A stretch of 47,925 bases of DNA from NCBI GenBank assembly GCA_964594075.1, contig CAZQKW010000029.1:1-47925 (forward strand), written 5' to 3'. Of the stretch, positions 17,989 through 27,308 are shown in pieces. Both the position numbers and the translations under genes were made by a program. The stretch is from CAZQKW01 sp964594075. Its GTDB lineage: Bacteria; Desulfobacterota; WTBG01; CAIYCZ01. Within the stretch, counting starts at the first letter, position 1; each line of letters begins with the position of its first letter. Under the pieces are notes generated by a model. It was not told where the DNA came from and ran no database searches. It worked only from the letters and a program-made list of their open reading frames with translations.

Positions 17989-18357
17989 ATGAAAGCAACT
18001 ATGCGCGGAGACAGCAAGCTGGGCTGTTTAATATGGTTGGGTGTTTTTGTTGTTGTGCTCTATGCGGGATATAAATTTGGCTCGGCACAGTGGGCTTTTT
18101 TTTCTCTCAGAGAAGAGCTTCACGGATTGGCAAAATCAGCAGCCCGCGAACGGACCCTTGATCAAGGCGTTTATCAGAACGAAATTATTCGGCGTGCCGA
18201 GAAGATCGGTATTCATCTGAATCCGGAAAATATAAAAATAACAGAAACCGAAGACGACGTAGCACTTGAAGTTTCCTGGATAGCAGAAATTGCATTTCCC
18301 GGCTACTCTTTTTTTAAAACCTACGGGGTCACCGCATCATATAAAAAAGGGTTTTGA
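17989..18357 (+). CDS. Single-pass membrane protein, unknown (DUF4845-like layout)
   Basis: 122 residues from the ATG at 17989, which has AGAGGCG just upstream; an ATG at 17968 lacks a ribosome site. One N-terminal membrane segment (about 11-30) precedes a domain with helices and a strand-rich end (NIKITE, VALEVSW, YGVTASY). The layout is like small DUF4845-type proteins, but the match is by eye only. It ends four bases before the convergent polyprenyl synthase gene. Confidence 0.6.
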   Translation: MKATMRGDSKLGCLIWLGVFVVVLYAGYKFGSAQWAFFSLREELHGLAKSAARERTLDQGVYQNEIIRRAEKIGIHLNPENIKITETEDDVALEVSWIAEIAFPGYSFFKTYGVTASYKKGF

Positions 18358-18360
18358 TAA

Positions 18361-19347
18361 TTAGTTGTTACGCTCCACGACATAGGTGGCAAGATCAAGG
18401 AGTGGCGTTTTGTGATCTGCACTATCAAACACCGTCAGGGCATCCTTGGCCTTTTGAACAAAGGTCTTGGCTTTTTCTATTGCTCCCCGGCTTCCGTGAT
18501 ATTTATTTACAATTTCAAAAATTACCGACAAATCTGCCGCATCCAATGCCTGCCCTTTATCCATCAAGTGCAGCACCGTGTTTTTATCGTGTGCGGAACT
18601 GCGTCTGAGCGCTTCTATGAGCGGAAGCGTAACGCTTCCCTCAAGCAGATCCTTGCCGATGGTTTTTCCCAAGTCGTTTTCCGTTGAGGCATAATCCAGC
18701 ACATCATCCATTATTTGAAACGCGATACCCACATTAAGGCCATATTCGGTCAGAGCCTGTTCTTTACTGCTGTTTACCCCTGCCAGAATAGCGCCGATTT
18801 GCGAAGCCGCCGCAATGAGACTCGCGGTCTTTTTAGTGATAATTTGAAGATATTCTGTTTCAGTAATAAGCGGGTCATGGGAATGTTCACTTTGCTGCAG
18901 CTCCGCTTCCACCATTAACGTTGCAGCACGTGAGAGCACGCGCAGTATTTCCCTATTGCCGGCCTCAATTGCCATGGAAAATGCTTTGGAAAGCAGAAAA
19001 TCTCCCGCCAATATGGAGGTGTGATTTCCCCAGAGTGCGTTCGCTGATGCATTGCCGCGGCGAATTTGCGCATGATCAATGACGTCGTCATGCAGGAGCG
19101 TTGCGGTATGAATATATTCTATGACGCAGGCAAGAGGTATGTGGTTTTCTCCCTGATAATTGCACAGCCGTGCGGCAAGCAGAAGCAGCAGCGGTCGAAA
19201 TCGTTTGCCGCCGCTGCTCAGCACATGAGAGCTCACGTCCCGCGATAAGGGCGCATGCTCGGCGAGGGATACAAAAAGACTCTGTTCCACCCGCTGCAGA
19301 TCATCCTTTACCGCAGTTATAATGGCATCAATCCGCGTCATTGCCAC
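18361..19347 (-). CDS. Polyprenyl diphosphate synthase
   Basis: 328 residues. It extends allylic diphosphates with isopentenyl diphosphate to make the long side chain of the quinone. GGKRFRP (46-52) binds substrate. The first Asp-rich motif is LLHDDVIDHAQIRRG (D87, D88, D91) and the second FQIMDDVLD (D214, D215, D218). Long-chain IspB/HepT-type enzymes look like this; the chain length cannot be read from the sequence. It starts four bases after comF, at the end of the rpmA-to-comF run, and converges with the ubiD-ubiA group whose substrate it would supply. Confidence 0.94.
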   Translation of the reverse strand: MAMTRIDAIITAVKDDLQRVEQSLFVSLAEHAPLSRDVSSHVLSSGGKRFRPLLLLLAARLCNYQGENHIPLACVIEYIHTATLLHDDVIDHAQIRRGNASANALWGNHTSILAGDFLLSKAFSMAIEAGNREILRVLSRAATLMVEAELQQSEHSHDPLITETEYLQIITKKTASLIAAASQIGAILAGVNSSKEQALTEYGLNVGIAFQIMDDVLDYASTENDLGKTIGKDLLEGSVTLPLIEALRRSSAHDKNTVLHLMDKGQALDAADLSVIFEIVNKYHGSRGAIEKAKTFVQKAKDALTVFDSADHKTPLLDLATYVVERNN

Positions 19348-19351
19348 CTCG

Positions 19352-20080
19352 TCATGCTATTGTCCGCGCTAATGTAAGCACATCCACCTGTCTGGCACCG
19401 CTTTGTTTTAATATGTTTGCACATTCTTCAACCGTTGATCCGCTCGTATAGACGTCATCAATAAGTAACACCGTTTTGTTCTGCACGCCAGGGCCGCAGT
19501 AGCTAAAGGCCCCTTTTACATTATGCACCCGTTCTTTCACGGGAAGCATGGTCTGAGGATTTGTCCAGCGAACCCTCCTTAGCCCCTCCGTTTCTACTGG
19601 AATACCCCACTGCCGACCCACGGCGCGGGCAAGAAACAGAGATTGATTAAATCCGCGCTGGCGAAGCCGCTGCATATGCAGCGGCACCGGCATCACCACA
19701 TCATATGCAGTAGTGTCAAGGAGCCGGCGTCCTTTCTCAGCCAATAGACTGCCTAGCGGTGCTGCCAGAAGCGAACGACTGTCATATTTGAACCTATGGA
19801 TTGCTTCACGCAACGAGCCATTATATTGACCCACGGCACGTGCCCGGTCAAACAGTGGTGTCCGGCACATACAGCGACTGCAGATATGATCCGCTCCCTC
19901 CTGTGAGAGGAAAGGAATTCCGCACACCGGGCATAGAGGCCCGCTGATATATGCAAAACCATGCCGGCACGTTTCACAGAAAGAGTCCGCATGCGGCGTT
20001 GACAATAATGTCCTGCATAACAGACAGTGCGGCGGGAAGAAAAAATTTACCGTCGCAAGGAAGCAATTTCTTAATTCCAT
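19352..20080 (-). CDS. comF: ComF-family phosphoribosyltransferase-like protein
   Basis: 242 residues from the ATG at 20080; a TTG at 20128 is an alternative. The N-terminus holds two Cys4 zinc ribbons (C19/C22/C35/C38 and C50/C53/C67/C70). The C-terminal part has the PRPP-binding loop VLLIDDVYTSGST typical of type I phosphoribosyltransferases. ComF helps single-stranded DNA uptake in transformable bacteria, and relatives elsewhere are linked to DNA repair. No other competence gene is seen in this window. Confidence 0.9.
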   Translation of the reverse strand: MELRNCFLATVNFFFPPHCLLCRTLLSTPHADSFCETCRHGFAYISGPLCPVCGIPFLSQEGADHICSRCMCRTPLFDRARAVGQYNGSLREAIHRFKYDSRSLLAAPLGSLLAEKGRRLLDTTAYDVVMPVPLHMQRLRQRGFNQSLFLARAVGRQWGIPVETEGLRRVRWTNPQTMLPVKERVHNVKGAFSYCGPGVQNKTVLLIDDVYTSGSTVEECANILKQSGARQVDVLTLARTIA

Positions 20081-20192
20081 AGGTGCGAAAAAAGCACAAA
20101 ACCAGATTTCCGCCGTGCCGCTTAACAAAACTGCAGGAATTCACGTCCCTCCCCGCACGCAGGCATTCGGTCAGTACCCAGCCCTTTGCCGT

Positions 20193-20615
20193 TCAGCGCT
20201 TTTGTGATCGTCTTGTGGAGGATATTGAACGTTTCACGGCTTCGGCTTTCACATTACATTTTTTCTGCGTGCCGTTTTCAACTGGTAGGCGTGGAGATTC
20301 CGACCAGAGCCGTTCCAAGTCATAAAATTTCCGCACCGGCTCATGGAAAATATGTATTACCGTATCTCCATAGTCAAGAAGAATCCAGCGGCCTTCCCTG
20401 AAACCCTCAATGCCAACCGGTTGAATGCCGGCCTGCTTGCAGCTTACTTCAATATGTGACGCAATTGCCTGAACGTGGCGGTCTGAAGTGCCGCTGCAGA
20501 TAATGAAGAAACTGGTAAACGACGCCTGTTCCTGAACATCAAGAATTAACAGATCAAGGGCCTTTTTATCCAGGGCCAACTGAGCACACCACAATGTTTT
20601 TTCTTTAGAATTCAA
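20193..20615 (-). CDS. rsfS: Ribosomal silencing factor RsfS (Iojap)
   Basis: 140 residues. The core has LDLLILDVQEQASFTSFFIICSG, then GTSDRHVQAIASHI, and DYGDTVIHIFHEPVRKFYDLERLW. RsfS binds L14 on the 50S subunit and blocks subunit joining in starvation. The last 30 residues are a basic tail outside the domain. The gene follows nadD by 48 bases, the usual neighbour in many bacteria. Confidence 0.94.
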   Translation of the reverse strand: MNSKEKTLWCAQLALDKKALDLLILDVQEQASFTSFFIICSGTSDRHVQAIASHIEVSCKQAGIQPVGIEGFREGRWILLDYGDTVIHIFHEPVRKFYDLERLWSESPRLPVENGTQKKCNVKAEAVKRSISSTRRSQKR

Positions 20616-20663
20616 GAAAATAAATTCTCCCCGTCTTGGTTATTGTCCGCCTGCCTCCCGGTT

Positions 20664-21332
20664 TCAGCACCGATAGAGGCGCTGGTCAATAATATAGTTT
20701 TCTACTGCCGACGGCACCAGATATCGGATAGATTTTCCGTTGCGAACATAAGAACGGATGACCGTTGAAGAAATGTCAAGCTGTGTAACGCGGTATAGGT
20801 AAATACGACAACCAGAAACATGAACAAAACATTCTTCATTTTTGTTACGGGTAAATTCATTGTGTATATCCTGTGGCAGAAGGTGTTCGTTCTCAATGTT
20901 CAGCATGCCGGGACGATCCATTACAATAAAATTGCAGGCAGAAAAAAATAATGGATAATCTTTCCAGGTATATATCTCGCGGAATGCATCTCTGCCAAGG
21001 ATGAAGAAGATGTGTTGCTCACCGCCGGTCAGTCCGTGAAAATGGCGTATGGTATCAATGGAATAGGACTTGCCGGGCCTTGTTAATTCAATGTCTGATA
21101 CAGAAAAAAATCGGTTCCCACGGATTGCGCGCTTGACCATGTTAAAGCGATGCATGGCGGAAACAACATCCGATTTTTTATGGGGCGGAATATGGACCGG
21201 GATGAAGATAATCTGCGCGAGGTCAAACGCTTCCCGAATCTCTTCCGCCGGCCTCAAATGTCCCCAATGAACGGGATTAAAAGTGCCCCCGAACAGGCCA
21301 ATTTTTTTTCTTGTGTCGCTTTCTCTGTGCAA
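20664..21332 (-). CDS. nadD: Nicotinate-nucleotide adenylyltransferase
   Basis: 222 residues. It converts nicotinate mononucleotide and ATP to deamido-NAD. The nucleotidyltransferase signature GLFGGTFNPVHWGH carries the H-x-G-H pair (H22, H25), and the C-terminal ISSTVIRSYVRNG is the second ATP motif. The start appears to be TTG at 21332, because no ATG lies in frame before the signature and an ATG nearby is out of frame. proA is 95 bases upstream and rsfS 48 bases downstream. Confidence 0.93.
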   Translation of the reverse strand: MHRESDTRKKIGLFGGTFNPVHWGHLRPAEEIREAFDLAQIIFIPVHIPPHKKSDVVSAMHRFNMVKRAIRGNRFFSVSDIELTRPGKSYSIDTIRHFHGLTGGEQHIFFILGRDAFREIYTWKDYPLFFSACNFIVMDRPGMLNIENEHLLPQDIHNEFTRNKNEECFVHVSGCRIYLYRVTQLDISSTVIRSYVRNGKSIRYLVPSAVENYIIDQRLYRC

Positions 21333-21427
21333 AGCAGCATCCGGAAAAAGTGGTTAAAACGCAGCCCGGCGAACTAATTTAGGAGAAACCAGAAATACCG
21401 TGTCAGCTTTTGCGTTGTGTGCTTCCA

Positions 21428-22684
21428 TTACGCCCGTATCTGTCCCTCCCCATACACGATAAACTTCGTCGTCGTAAGTTCATTAAGTCCCATTGGGCCA
21501 AACGCATGGATTTTTGATGTGCTGATGCCGATTTCAGCACCGAGCCCCAACTGATTGCCGTCATTAAAACGGGTTGAAGCGTTAACCAGAACCACCGAAG
21601 AATTCACTTCTTTAAGAAACTTTTGCGCACTGGCGTAGTTATTTGTAACAATAGCATCGGTATGCATAGATCCATAGCGGTTAATATGCTCGATGGCGTG
21701 ATCAATGCTATCCACAATACGAACCGAGAGGATCAGGTCAAGATATTCGGTTGACCAGTCTTCTTCCGTTGCCGCTGATATGCCGTTACTGATCCGGCAG
21801 GTGCGTTCGCAGCCCCGCACGCTGACGCCGGCACGGTGTAACGCGCCTATCAAAGAGTGCAAATATTTTTCTGCAAAAGACTGGTGCACCAGCAGAGTTT
21901 CCATGGCATTGCAGACACCGGGGCGCTGCACCTTGGCGTTAAGCACGATGTTTTCAGCCATGGAAGGATCCGCTTCTGCATCAACATAGACGTGGCAGAC
22001 GCCCTTGTAATGCGCGATAACCGGAATTTTAGAGTGTTCATAGACCGTTTTTATCAAGGATTCGCCGCCGCGCGGAATTATGACATCAATGTAATCACTG
22101 AGCTGCAGCAATTGAATCACCGCCTCGCGTTCAGCAGTCGGGATTATTTGTATGGCGGCAGGATGTATCTGTTCGTTCTGCAGCGCCTCTTGCATAAGCC
22201 GCACCAGGGCGCGATTTGAGTGCAGTGCTTCAGATCCGCCGCGCAGAATTACCGCATTGCCGGCCTTGAAACACAACGCAGAAGCATCTGCTGTCACATT
22301 GGGCCGCGACTCATAGATCATACCGACGACGCCGATGGGGATGCGCATCCGTCCCACCAAAAGCCCATTGGGGCGTTTCCACATGCCCGTGACCTCGCCC
22401 ACGGGGTCGGGAAGCTGCGCCACTTCTTCAAGTCCGGCAATCATTTCATCAAGCACCCGGTTACTGAGGGTGAGCCGGTCAATAAAAGCACGGGGGTAAT
22501 CCTGGGCACGCGCATTTGACAAGTCTTTTTCGTTTTCTGCCTGAAGAAATGCGCGTTGTTCGGCAATTTTCGCACTGATGGTCCGCAGCACCCGATTTTT
22601 TCGATCGGTGGGAAGCACTGCCAGAGAACGGGAAGATTCTTTTGCGCTGCGGGCAATAGAGAGAAGCTCCTGAGCTATATCCAT
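21428..22684 (-). CDS. proA: Gamma-glutamyl phosphate reductase
   Basis: 418 residues, normal length. It reduces glutamyl-5-phosphate with NADPH in proline synthesis. An aldehyde dehydrogenase-like fold is shown by IYESRPNVTADASALCFKAGNAVILRGG (cofactor site) and VQRPGVCNAMETLLVH around the catalytic Cys. The C-terminal GLGAEIGISTSKIHAFGPMG is a family signature. It follows proB by 27 bases. Confidence 0.96.
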   Translation of the reverse strand: MDIAQELLSIARSAKESSRSLAVLPTDRKNRVLRTISAKIAEQRAFLQAENEKDLSNARAQDYPRAFIDRLTLSNRVLDEMIAGLEEVAQLPDPVGEVTGMWKRPNGLLVGRMRIPIGVVGMIYESRPNVTADASALCFKAGNAVILRGGSEALHSNRALVRLMQEALQNEQIHPAAIQIIPTAEREAVIQLLQLSDYIDVIIPRGGESLIKTVYEHSKIPVIAHYKGVCHVYVDAEADPSMAENIVLNAKVQRPGVCNAMETLLVHQSFAEKYLHSLIGALHRAGVSVRGCERTCRISNGISAATEEDWSTEYLDLILSVRIVDSIDHAIEHINRYGSMHTDAIVTNNYASAQKFLKEVNSSVVLVNASTRFNDGNQLGLGAEIGISTSKIHAFGPMGLNELTTTKFIVYGEGQIRA

Positions 22685-22711
22685 AGATTACATGTTCCCT
22701 AAAATCGCGCG

Positions 22712-23878
22712 TCAGATCCTATTCAATACTACCAGATCATCGCGGTTAATAACTTCCTGCGAAGGGCAATGGCCGAGAACCCGCGCAATCTGCGCAGTCT
22801 TGCAGCCCATTATTTTTATAATTTCAGCAGAACTGTATCGCGACAGTCCGCGGGCAAACTCGATGCCGCCTTGATCACGACATGCAACTGCTTCGCCAGC
22901 AGCAAATTCTCCTGCCACTCGTAAAATTCCTGAAGGGAGCAGGCTTTTGCCTTTGTTCACGATAGCGGTTTTGGCCCCGTCATCAACGATAATTTCGCCT
23001 AATGGTTTAAGGGTAAAGGCTATCCAGTGTTTGCGACTGGTAAGTTTATTTTTTTCGGATAGAAAGAGCGTGCCGATATTTTTGCCTTGCAATATCTTTT
23101 CCAGATTGCCGGCAGTTTTCCCGTTGGCAATGATGGTGGGCACCCCAAAACTCGCCGCCGTTTTTGCCGCAGCAATCTTGGTCACCATGCCGCCTCGGCT
23201 TATGGTACTTCTGGTGTCCTGTGCTGACTTTTCAATACTCGCCGTAATTTTTTCTACCAGGGGTATAAGCTGCGCATCAGGAAATGTTTTGGGGTCTCGA
23301 TCATAGAGCCCTGCTATATCGGTGAGAATCACCAGCAGATCAGCCTGCACCAGATTCGTGACCAGTGCGGATAAATGATCATTATCGCCAAAACGGATTT
23401 CATCGACCACTGTAGAGTCGTTTTCATTTATAATTGGAATAATGTCATAGGCAAGCAGGCTGTCAAGTGCGTGGCGGGCATTCAAAAATCGTTTTCTATG
23501 TTTGAGGTCATCATGGGTCAGTAAGACCTGTGCAACGCTGCATCCGAACTTATTGAAAAACCGCTGATAAAACGCCATCAAGTTAATCTGGCCGATTGCT
23601 GCTGCTGCTTGTTCAAGAGCAATCAGTTTGGGTCGCTCTTTAAAGCCAAGCGTTCCCATACCGGCCGCTATTGCGCCTGAAGACACAATAATAAATTCTT
23701 TATTGCGTTTTTTTGCTTTTGCAACGGTCTGAGCAATGTCCGCAAAAACTGTTCGATCCAACTTCCATCCGGAGGTGGTTATTACATTGCTCCCAATCTT
23801 GATAACAATGCGCGTTGCTTTTTCAAGGACTTTTGTGCGTATATTCTCAGTAGCCAAGAAACGTTCCAACCGCAGCAA
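22712..23878 (-). CDS. proB: Glutamate 5-kinase with PUA domain
   Basis: 388 residues. It phosphorylates glutamate as the first, proline-inhibited step of proline synthesis. The amino-acid kinase domain has RIVIKIGSNVI, IVSSGAIAAGMGTLG, INENDSTVVDEIRFGDND and GGMVTKIAAAKTA. A C-terminal PUA domain spans about residues 295-370. The start is most likely TTG at 23878, since no ATG precedes the conserved beginning. It follows rpmA by 8 bases, while the usual neighbour obgE is absent. Confidence 0.95.
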   Translation of the reverse strand: MLRLERFLATENIRTKVLEKATRIVIKIGSNVITTSGWKLDRTVFADIAQTVAKAKKRNKEFIIVSSGAIAAGMGTLGFKERPKLIALEQAAAAIGQINLMAFYQRFFNKFGCSVAQVLLTHDDLKHRKRFLNARHALDSLLAYDIIPIINENDSTVVDEIRFGDNDHLSALVTNLVQADLLVILTDIAGLYDRDPKTFPDAQLIPLVEKITASIEKSAQDTRSTISRGGMVTKIAAAKTAASFGVPTIIANGKTAGNLEKILQGKNIGTLFLSEKNKLTSRKHWIAFTLKPLGEIIVDDGAKTAIVNKGKSLLPSGILRVAGEFAAGEAVACRDQGGIEFARGLSRYSSAEIIKIMGCKTAQIARVLGHCPSQEVINRDDLVVLNRI

Positions 23879-23886
23879 AAATCTCG

Positions 23887-24153
23887 TTACGCCGCCCGTT
23901 CGACCGGTATTATGCTTACCCGCTTTCTGCCGGTGCCGCTCTTTTCAAATTTGACGATGCCGTCTACCTTTGCAAAGAGCGTGAAATCTCTGCCCATGCC
24001 CACATTGGGGCCGGGATGAATCTTAGTGCCCACCTGACGAACCAATATGTTTCCTGCCTTTACCTGCTCTCCGCCAAATCGTTTGGTTCCCAGCCGTTGA
24101 CCGGCGCTGTCGCGCCCATTTCGTGAGCTTCCTCCTGCTTTTTTATGAGCCAT
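23887..24153 (-). CDS. rpmA: 50S ribosomal protein L27
   Basis: 88 residues beginning MAHKKAGGSSRNGRDS, whose N-terminal tail reaches the peptidyl transferase centre. KRFGGEQVKAGNILVRQVGTK is the core. A strong AGGAGG ribosome site precedes the ATG. There is no Firmicutes-type cleaved leader. L21 (rplU), normally next to it, is not found in the 286 bases upstream, and obgE is missing downstream. Confidence 0.97.
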   Translation of the reverse strand: MAHKKAGGSSRNGRDSAGQRLGTKRFGGEQVKAGNILVRQVGTKIHPGPNVGMGRDFTLFAKVDGIVKFEKSGTGRKRVSIIPVERAA

Positions 24154-24439
24154 ACCTAAAACCTCCTGTCAAAAAAATCCTAAATCCACAATTAGAAATT
24201 CTAAGCAATAGCTAATGATCAAAATCCTAAAAAAATATTTAGAATTGAGATATTAGATTATTACCTGATTAAATCTGAAAAATTTTCTCTCATATTTTGT
24301 ATCGTTTGGCTTGTGGTGAAAGCAGTTACGGGCGGTGCGAGCGATGGCTGTGGCGAACACGACCCCCGTTCCAGCGCGCACTGAGCCCGAACAAATGAAT
24401 CAGAAGTCAAATAAATTTTCATATATCTTTGGCCATCAT
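24154..24439. other. Leader region of rpmA with a GC-rich island
   Basis: No gene is seen and there is no trace of rplU. Most is AT-rich, but about 24310-24400 is sharply GC-rich, with CACGACCCC also found in repeat copy B. The function is unknown. Confidence 0.35.
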
Positions 24440-25387
24440 TTAGTGCTGTTCTTCGTATCCTTTTAGATATTTAAAAAAGTCGCCTTTGGTGCTTAACACT
24501 ACTGCGCTGTCTTGCGTTAACGTCTGCCGGTAGGTATCAAGGGTTTTTACAAATGAAAAGAATTCCGGGTCCTTGTTGTAAGCGTCAGCATAAATGCGCG
24601 CCGCCTCTGCATCGGCCTTGCCTTTTATTTCCTGGGCTCTGCGGTATGCATCCGACTTAATCCGTTTGAGTTCCTTTTCCCGTTCCCCTTCTATTTTTTT
24701 ACTTTCCCCTTTTCCTTCAGAACGAAACTTCTCGGAAATTTGCTTGCGTTCCGCTATCATCCGCTCATAAACTTTCTGCCGCACTTCATCAACATAATTA
24801 ATGCGTTTAATTCTCATATCAATCAGTTCAATGCCAAATTTTTCCAGCTTGGGAGCTGCCTGCTCCAGGATGCCGCGATCTATTTTCGAGCGCCCCAACT
24901 TGATGGAAACCTGTTCTTGGACGCTATCTGTAAGGCCGGCGGAAATAATGATATCTTTTTCCATCAGGCGGTTTGAGTTTCTCACCGCTTCAACCAGATG
25001 ATGTGAGGATATGAAGTTAAACGTTGCCGAATCCAGTATATCATCCAGCTTTTTTTGCGCCGCTATTTCATTATACACCGTCTCATAAAATTTGAGCGGA
25101 TCTGTTATGCGCCACCGGGCAAAGGTTTCCACGTAAATAAACGTTTTATCCTGTGTGGGAATTTGCCCCGGATCGCCATTCCATTCGAGCAGGGTTTTTG
25201 GGAAAAAATGTGCTTTCTGGATTAAGGGCAGCTTCATGTGCAGCCCCGCTTCGGTAACGGGAGAACCAATGGGCCTGCCGAACTGGGTAATGACGACTTG
25301 TTCGGTTTCATCAACACTATAAAACAGACCGCCAAACGTTATGAGAAAAAGCACTATGACCGCTAGTATGAGCGCGGCATTTTTCAT
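24440..25387 (-). CDS. hflC: SPFH-domain protein HflC
   Basis: 315 residues. One N-terminal membrane anchor (about 4-26) precedes an SPFH/band-7 domain (FYSVDETEQVVITQFGRPIG) and a long charged coiled coil (about 215-285, with RIKSDAYRRAQEIKGKADAEAARIYADAY). HflK and HflC form a large membrane cage that surrounds and controls the FtsH protease. Its ATG overlaps the hflK stop by four bases, so the two are translationally coupled. ftsH is not in this window. Confidence 0.94.
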   Translation of the reverse strand: MKNAALILAVIVLFLITFGGLFYSVDETEQVVITQFGRPIGSPVTEAGLHMKLPLIQKAHFFPKTLLEWNGDPGQIPTQDKTFIYVETFARWRITDPLKFYETVYNEIAAQKKLDDILDSATFNFISSHHLVEAVRNSNRLMEKDIIISAGLTDSVQEQVSIKLGRSKIDRGILEQAAPKLEKFGIELIDMRIKRINYVDEVRQKVYERMIAERKQISEKFRSEGKGESKKIEGEREKELKRIKSDAYRRAQEIKGKADAEAARIYADAYNKDPEFFSFVKTLDTYRQTLTQDSAVVLSTKGDFFKYLKGYEEQH

Positions 25388-26430
25388 TGTTTCTTATCCT
25401 CGCGGAGTTTTTCGCTCAGATTCAAATGCGGCAGAATCCCGCCCTGTTCCGGATCAATGACATATGTCTTGCCCAGTTTTGGCAGCACATCCTGCATGGC
25501 TTCAAGGTACAGGCGTCTTCTGGTTACCTCTCGGGCGTTGACATATTCTGTCCAGAGCGACAAGAAACGAGACGCATCGCCTTTTGCCTGATTGACCCGC
25601 TCCAGCGCATACCCTTCTGCTTCACGCAGAATCCGCTGCGCTTCGCCGGTTGCTTCCGGTATAACCTTGTTATAGGCTTCTCGGGCCTCATAAATCATCC
25701 GCTCTTTTTCCTGCAGCGACTGATTGACCTCGTTGAATGACGGCTGCACCGGATCGGGCACGGTCGTTCGCTTGAGTTCCACATTAACAATGGTTATACC
25801 GGTGTCAGCATCGTTGACGGATTTCTGCAATGCAGCTTTGACCGCCGTTGCGATTTCTAACCGTTCGGTAATGACCTCGTTTATGCTGCGATCGCCGACA
25901 ATCAGGCGCATGACCGCTTCCGATATATCGCGCAGCGTCTTCCGGACGTCCCGCACTTTAAATAAAAATTTATACGGATCGCTAATCCGATACTGAACGA
26001 TCCAGGGAACCACCGCACAGTTCAGGTCTCCGGTGAGCATTAACGATTCATCCAGATACTGCCTGCTTGGGGCATATTCAGTATCAATTCCCGCGTGGAT
26101 AGTGCGAATACCAAATTCCTCAGTATACACATACTGCACCCGCACTTTGGTGAGGGTTTCAATGCCTGCCGGCAGTTTAAAGTTTAGGCCCGGTTCGGTT
26201 ACGCGCACAAATTTGCCAAAGCGCTGCACCACCCCAACCACGCCGGGCTGAATAGTATAAAAACAGGAAAAACTCCACAGCACCAGGACGACCACCATGA
26301 CCAGATAAAAAAGAGGTATGCGACGTCCCGGAAACTTTCTGAATTTTTTTAGAATATCATCAGCTGAGAACGAACTATTGCCAAACGGATTATCCCTGCC
26401 GGCGCCGGTTTGCCAGGGCATGAAACGCAT
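25384..26430 (-). CDS. hflK: SPFH-domain protein HflK
   Basis: 348 residues. A short Gly/Pro-rich cytoplasmic start (GAGRDNPFGN) precedes a membrane segment at about 39-60. The SPFH domain (IQPGVVGVVQRFGKFVRVTEPG) and a coiled coil with EATGEAQRILREAEGYALERVNQAKGDASRF follow. It partners HflC in the FtsH-regulating membrane complex. The ATG at 26430 or 26421 could be used. It is first in the hflK-hflC pair, divergent from spmA. Confidence 0.94.
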   Translation of the reverse strand: MRFMPWQTGAGRDNPFGNSSFSADDILKKFRKFPGRRIPLFYLVMVVVLVLWSFSCFYTIQPGVVGVVQRFGKFVRVTEPGLNFKLPAGIETLTKVRVQYVYTEEFGIRTIHAGIDTEYAPSRQYLDESLMLTGDLNCAVVPWIVQYRISDPYKFLFKVRDVRKTLRDISEAVMRLIVGDRSINEVITERLEIATAVKAALQKSVNDADTGITIVNVELKRTTVPDPVQPSFNEVNQSLQEKERMIYEAREAYNKVIPEATGEAQRILREAEGYALERVNQAKGDASRFLSLWTEYVNAREVTRRRLYLEAMQDVLPKLGKTYVIDPEQGGILPHLNLSEKLREDKKQ

Positions 26431-26732
26431 TCTCCACAGATGGTTAATTAAATAACCACAGGGAACAGTCCTTGAGAGCGTTGCTCACTGTGGTTGTAGT
26501 AGTGTTTGCAGTATGTCGGATGCCGATCCTCTAACCAAGGACAAGCGTTTTCTGCAAGCTTTATTAATAGGTTATTATTAAGTGAGATAGCGACAAATGT
26601 CAAGCGTCTTTATCTCCGGGAGAATAATAGATATAGTCTTTACTTTTTAGCACAATGATAATAAAGTGACATTTATTTGAACAAAAAGAGCGGCAACAGA
26701 ACTGGCAGTTCCGTAATTTCAATCCCATACCG
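26431..26732. other. Divergent intergenic region hflK/spmA
   Basis: 302 bases. It contains an 8-bp inverted repeat AACCACAG (26454-26461) and CTGTGGTT (26488-26495) just upstream of hflK, possibly an operator or leader hairpin. No gene was seen. Confidence 0.35.
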
Positions 26733-27308
26733 ATGAATATCATCTGGCTTGCACTGATTACAGTCAGCATCGTCGCTGCTGCCTGTACCGGAAGATTTGA
26801 AGCGCTTACCCAGGCCTTATTTGAAGGGGCACAGGCGGCTGTGGAAATAGCCCTGTTTCTGCTGGGGATTGTTTCGCTGTGGCTTGGCATAACTAAAATT
26901 ATTGAGGACTCAGGTCTCATTCACGGGATTTCTCGTCTTTTCAGGCCGTTGATTACCCGTCTGTTTAAAACCGTCCCTGCAGAACACCCGGCGATTACTT
27001 CAATCACGCTGAATCTGTTAGCTAATTTTTTCGGGCTGGGGAATGCCGCAACACCGCTGGGCATAAAGGCCATGCAGGATCTGCAAACCCTTAACAACCG
27101 TAAAGACAGCATTAGCTTCGAAATGATGCTTTTTATCGTGCTTAATACCGCAAGCATTCAATTCTTGCCCTTTAGCGTGGTGGGCATCCTTGCCGATTTT
27201 GGCTCCACAAATCCTTCAGGTATTGTCTTGCCCACACTCTGCGCAACGGTTATTTCCGCCGGGGTTGCGCTGGCAATTCTTTATTTATTTAGAAGAACTA
27301 TGAAATGA
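26733..27308 (+). CDS. spmA: SpmA-like membrane protein (nucleoside recognition domain)
   Basis: 191 residues with four or five membrane segments and the Gate/nucleoside recognition pattern (SLWLGITKIIEDSGLIHGISRL and NLLANFFGLGNAATPLGIKAM). In Bacillus SpmA is needed for spore core dehydration. Many non-sporulating diderms have the same pair, where the role is not established. Its stop overlaps the spmB start by four bases. Confidence 0.9.
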   Translation: MNIIWLALITVSIVAAACTGRFEALTQALFEGAQAAVEIALFLLGIVSLWLGITKIIEDSGLIHGISRLFRPLITRLFKTVPAEHPAITSITLNLLANFFGLGNAATPLGIKAMQDLQTLNNRKDSISFEMMLFIVLNTASIQFLPFSVVGILADFGSTNPSGIVLPTLCATVISAGVALAILYLFRRTMK

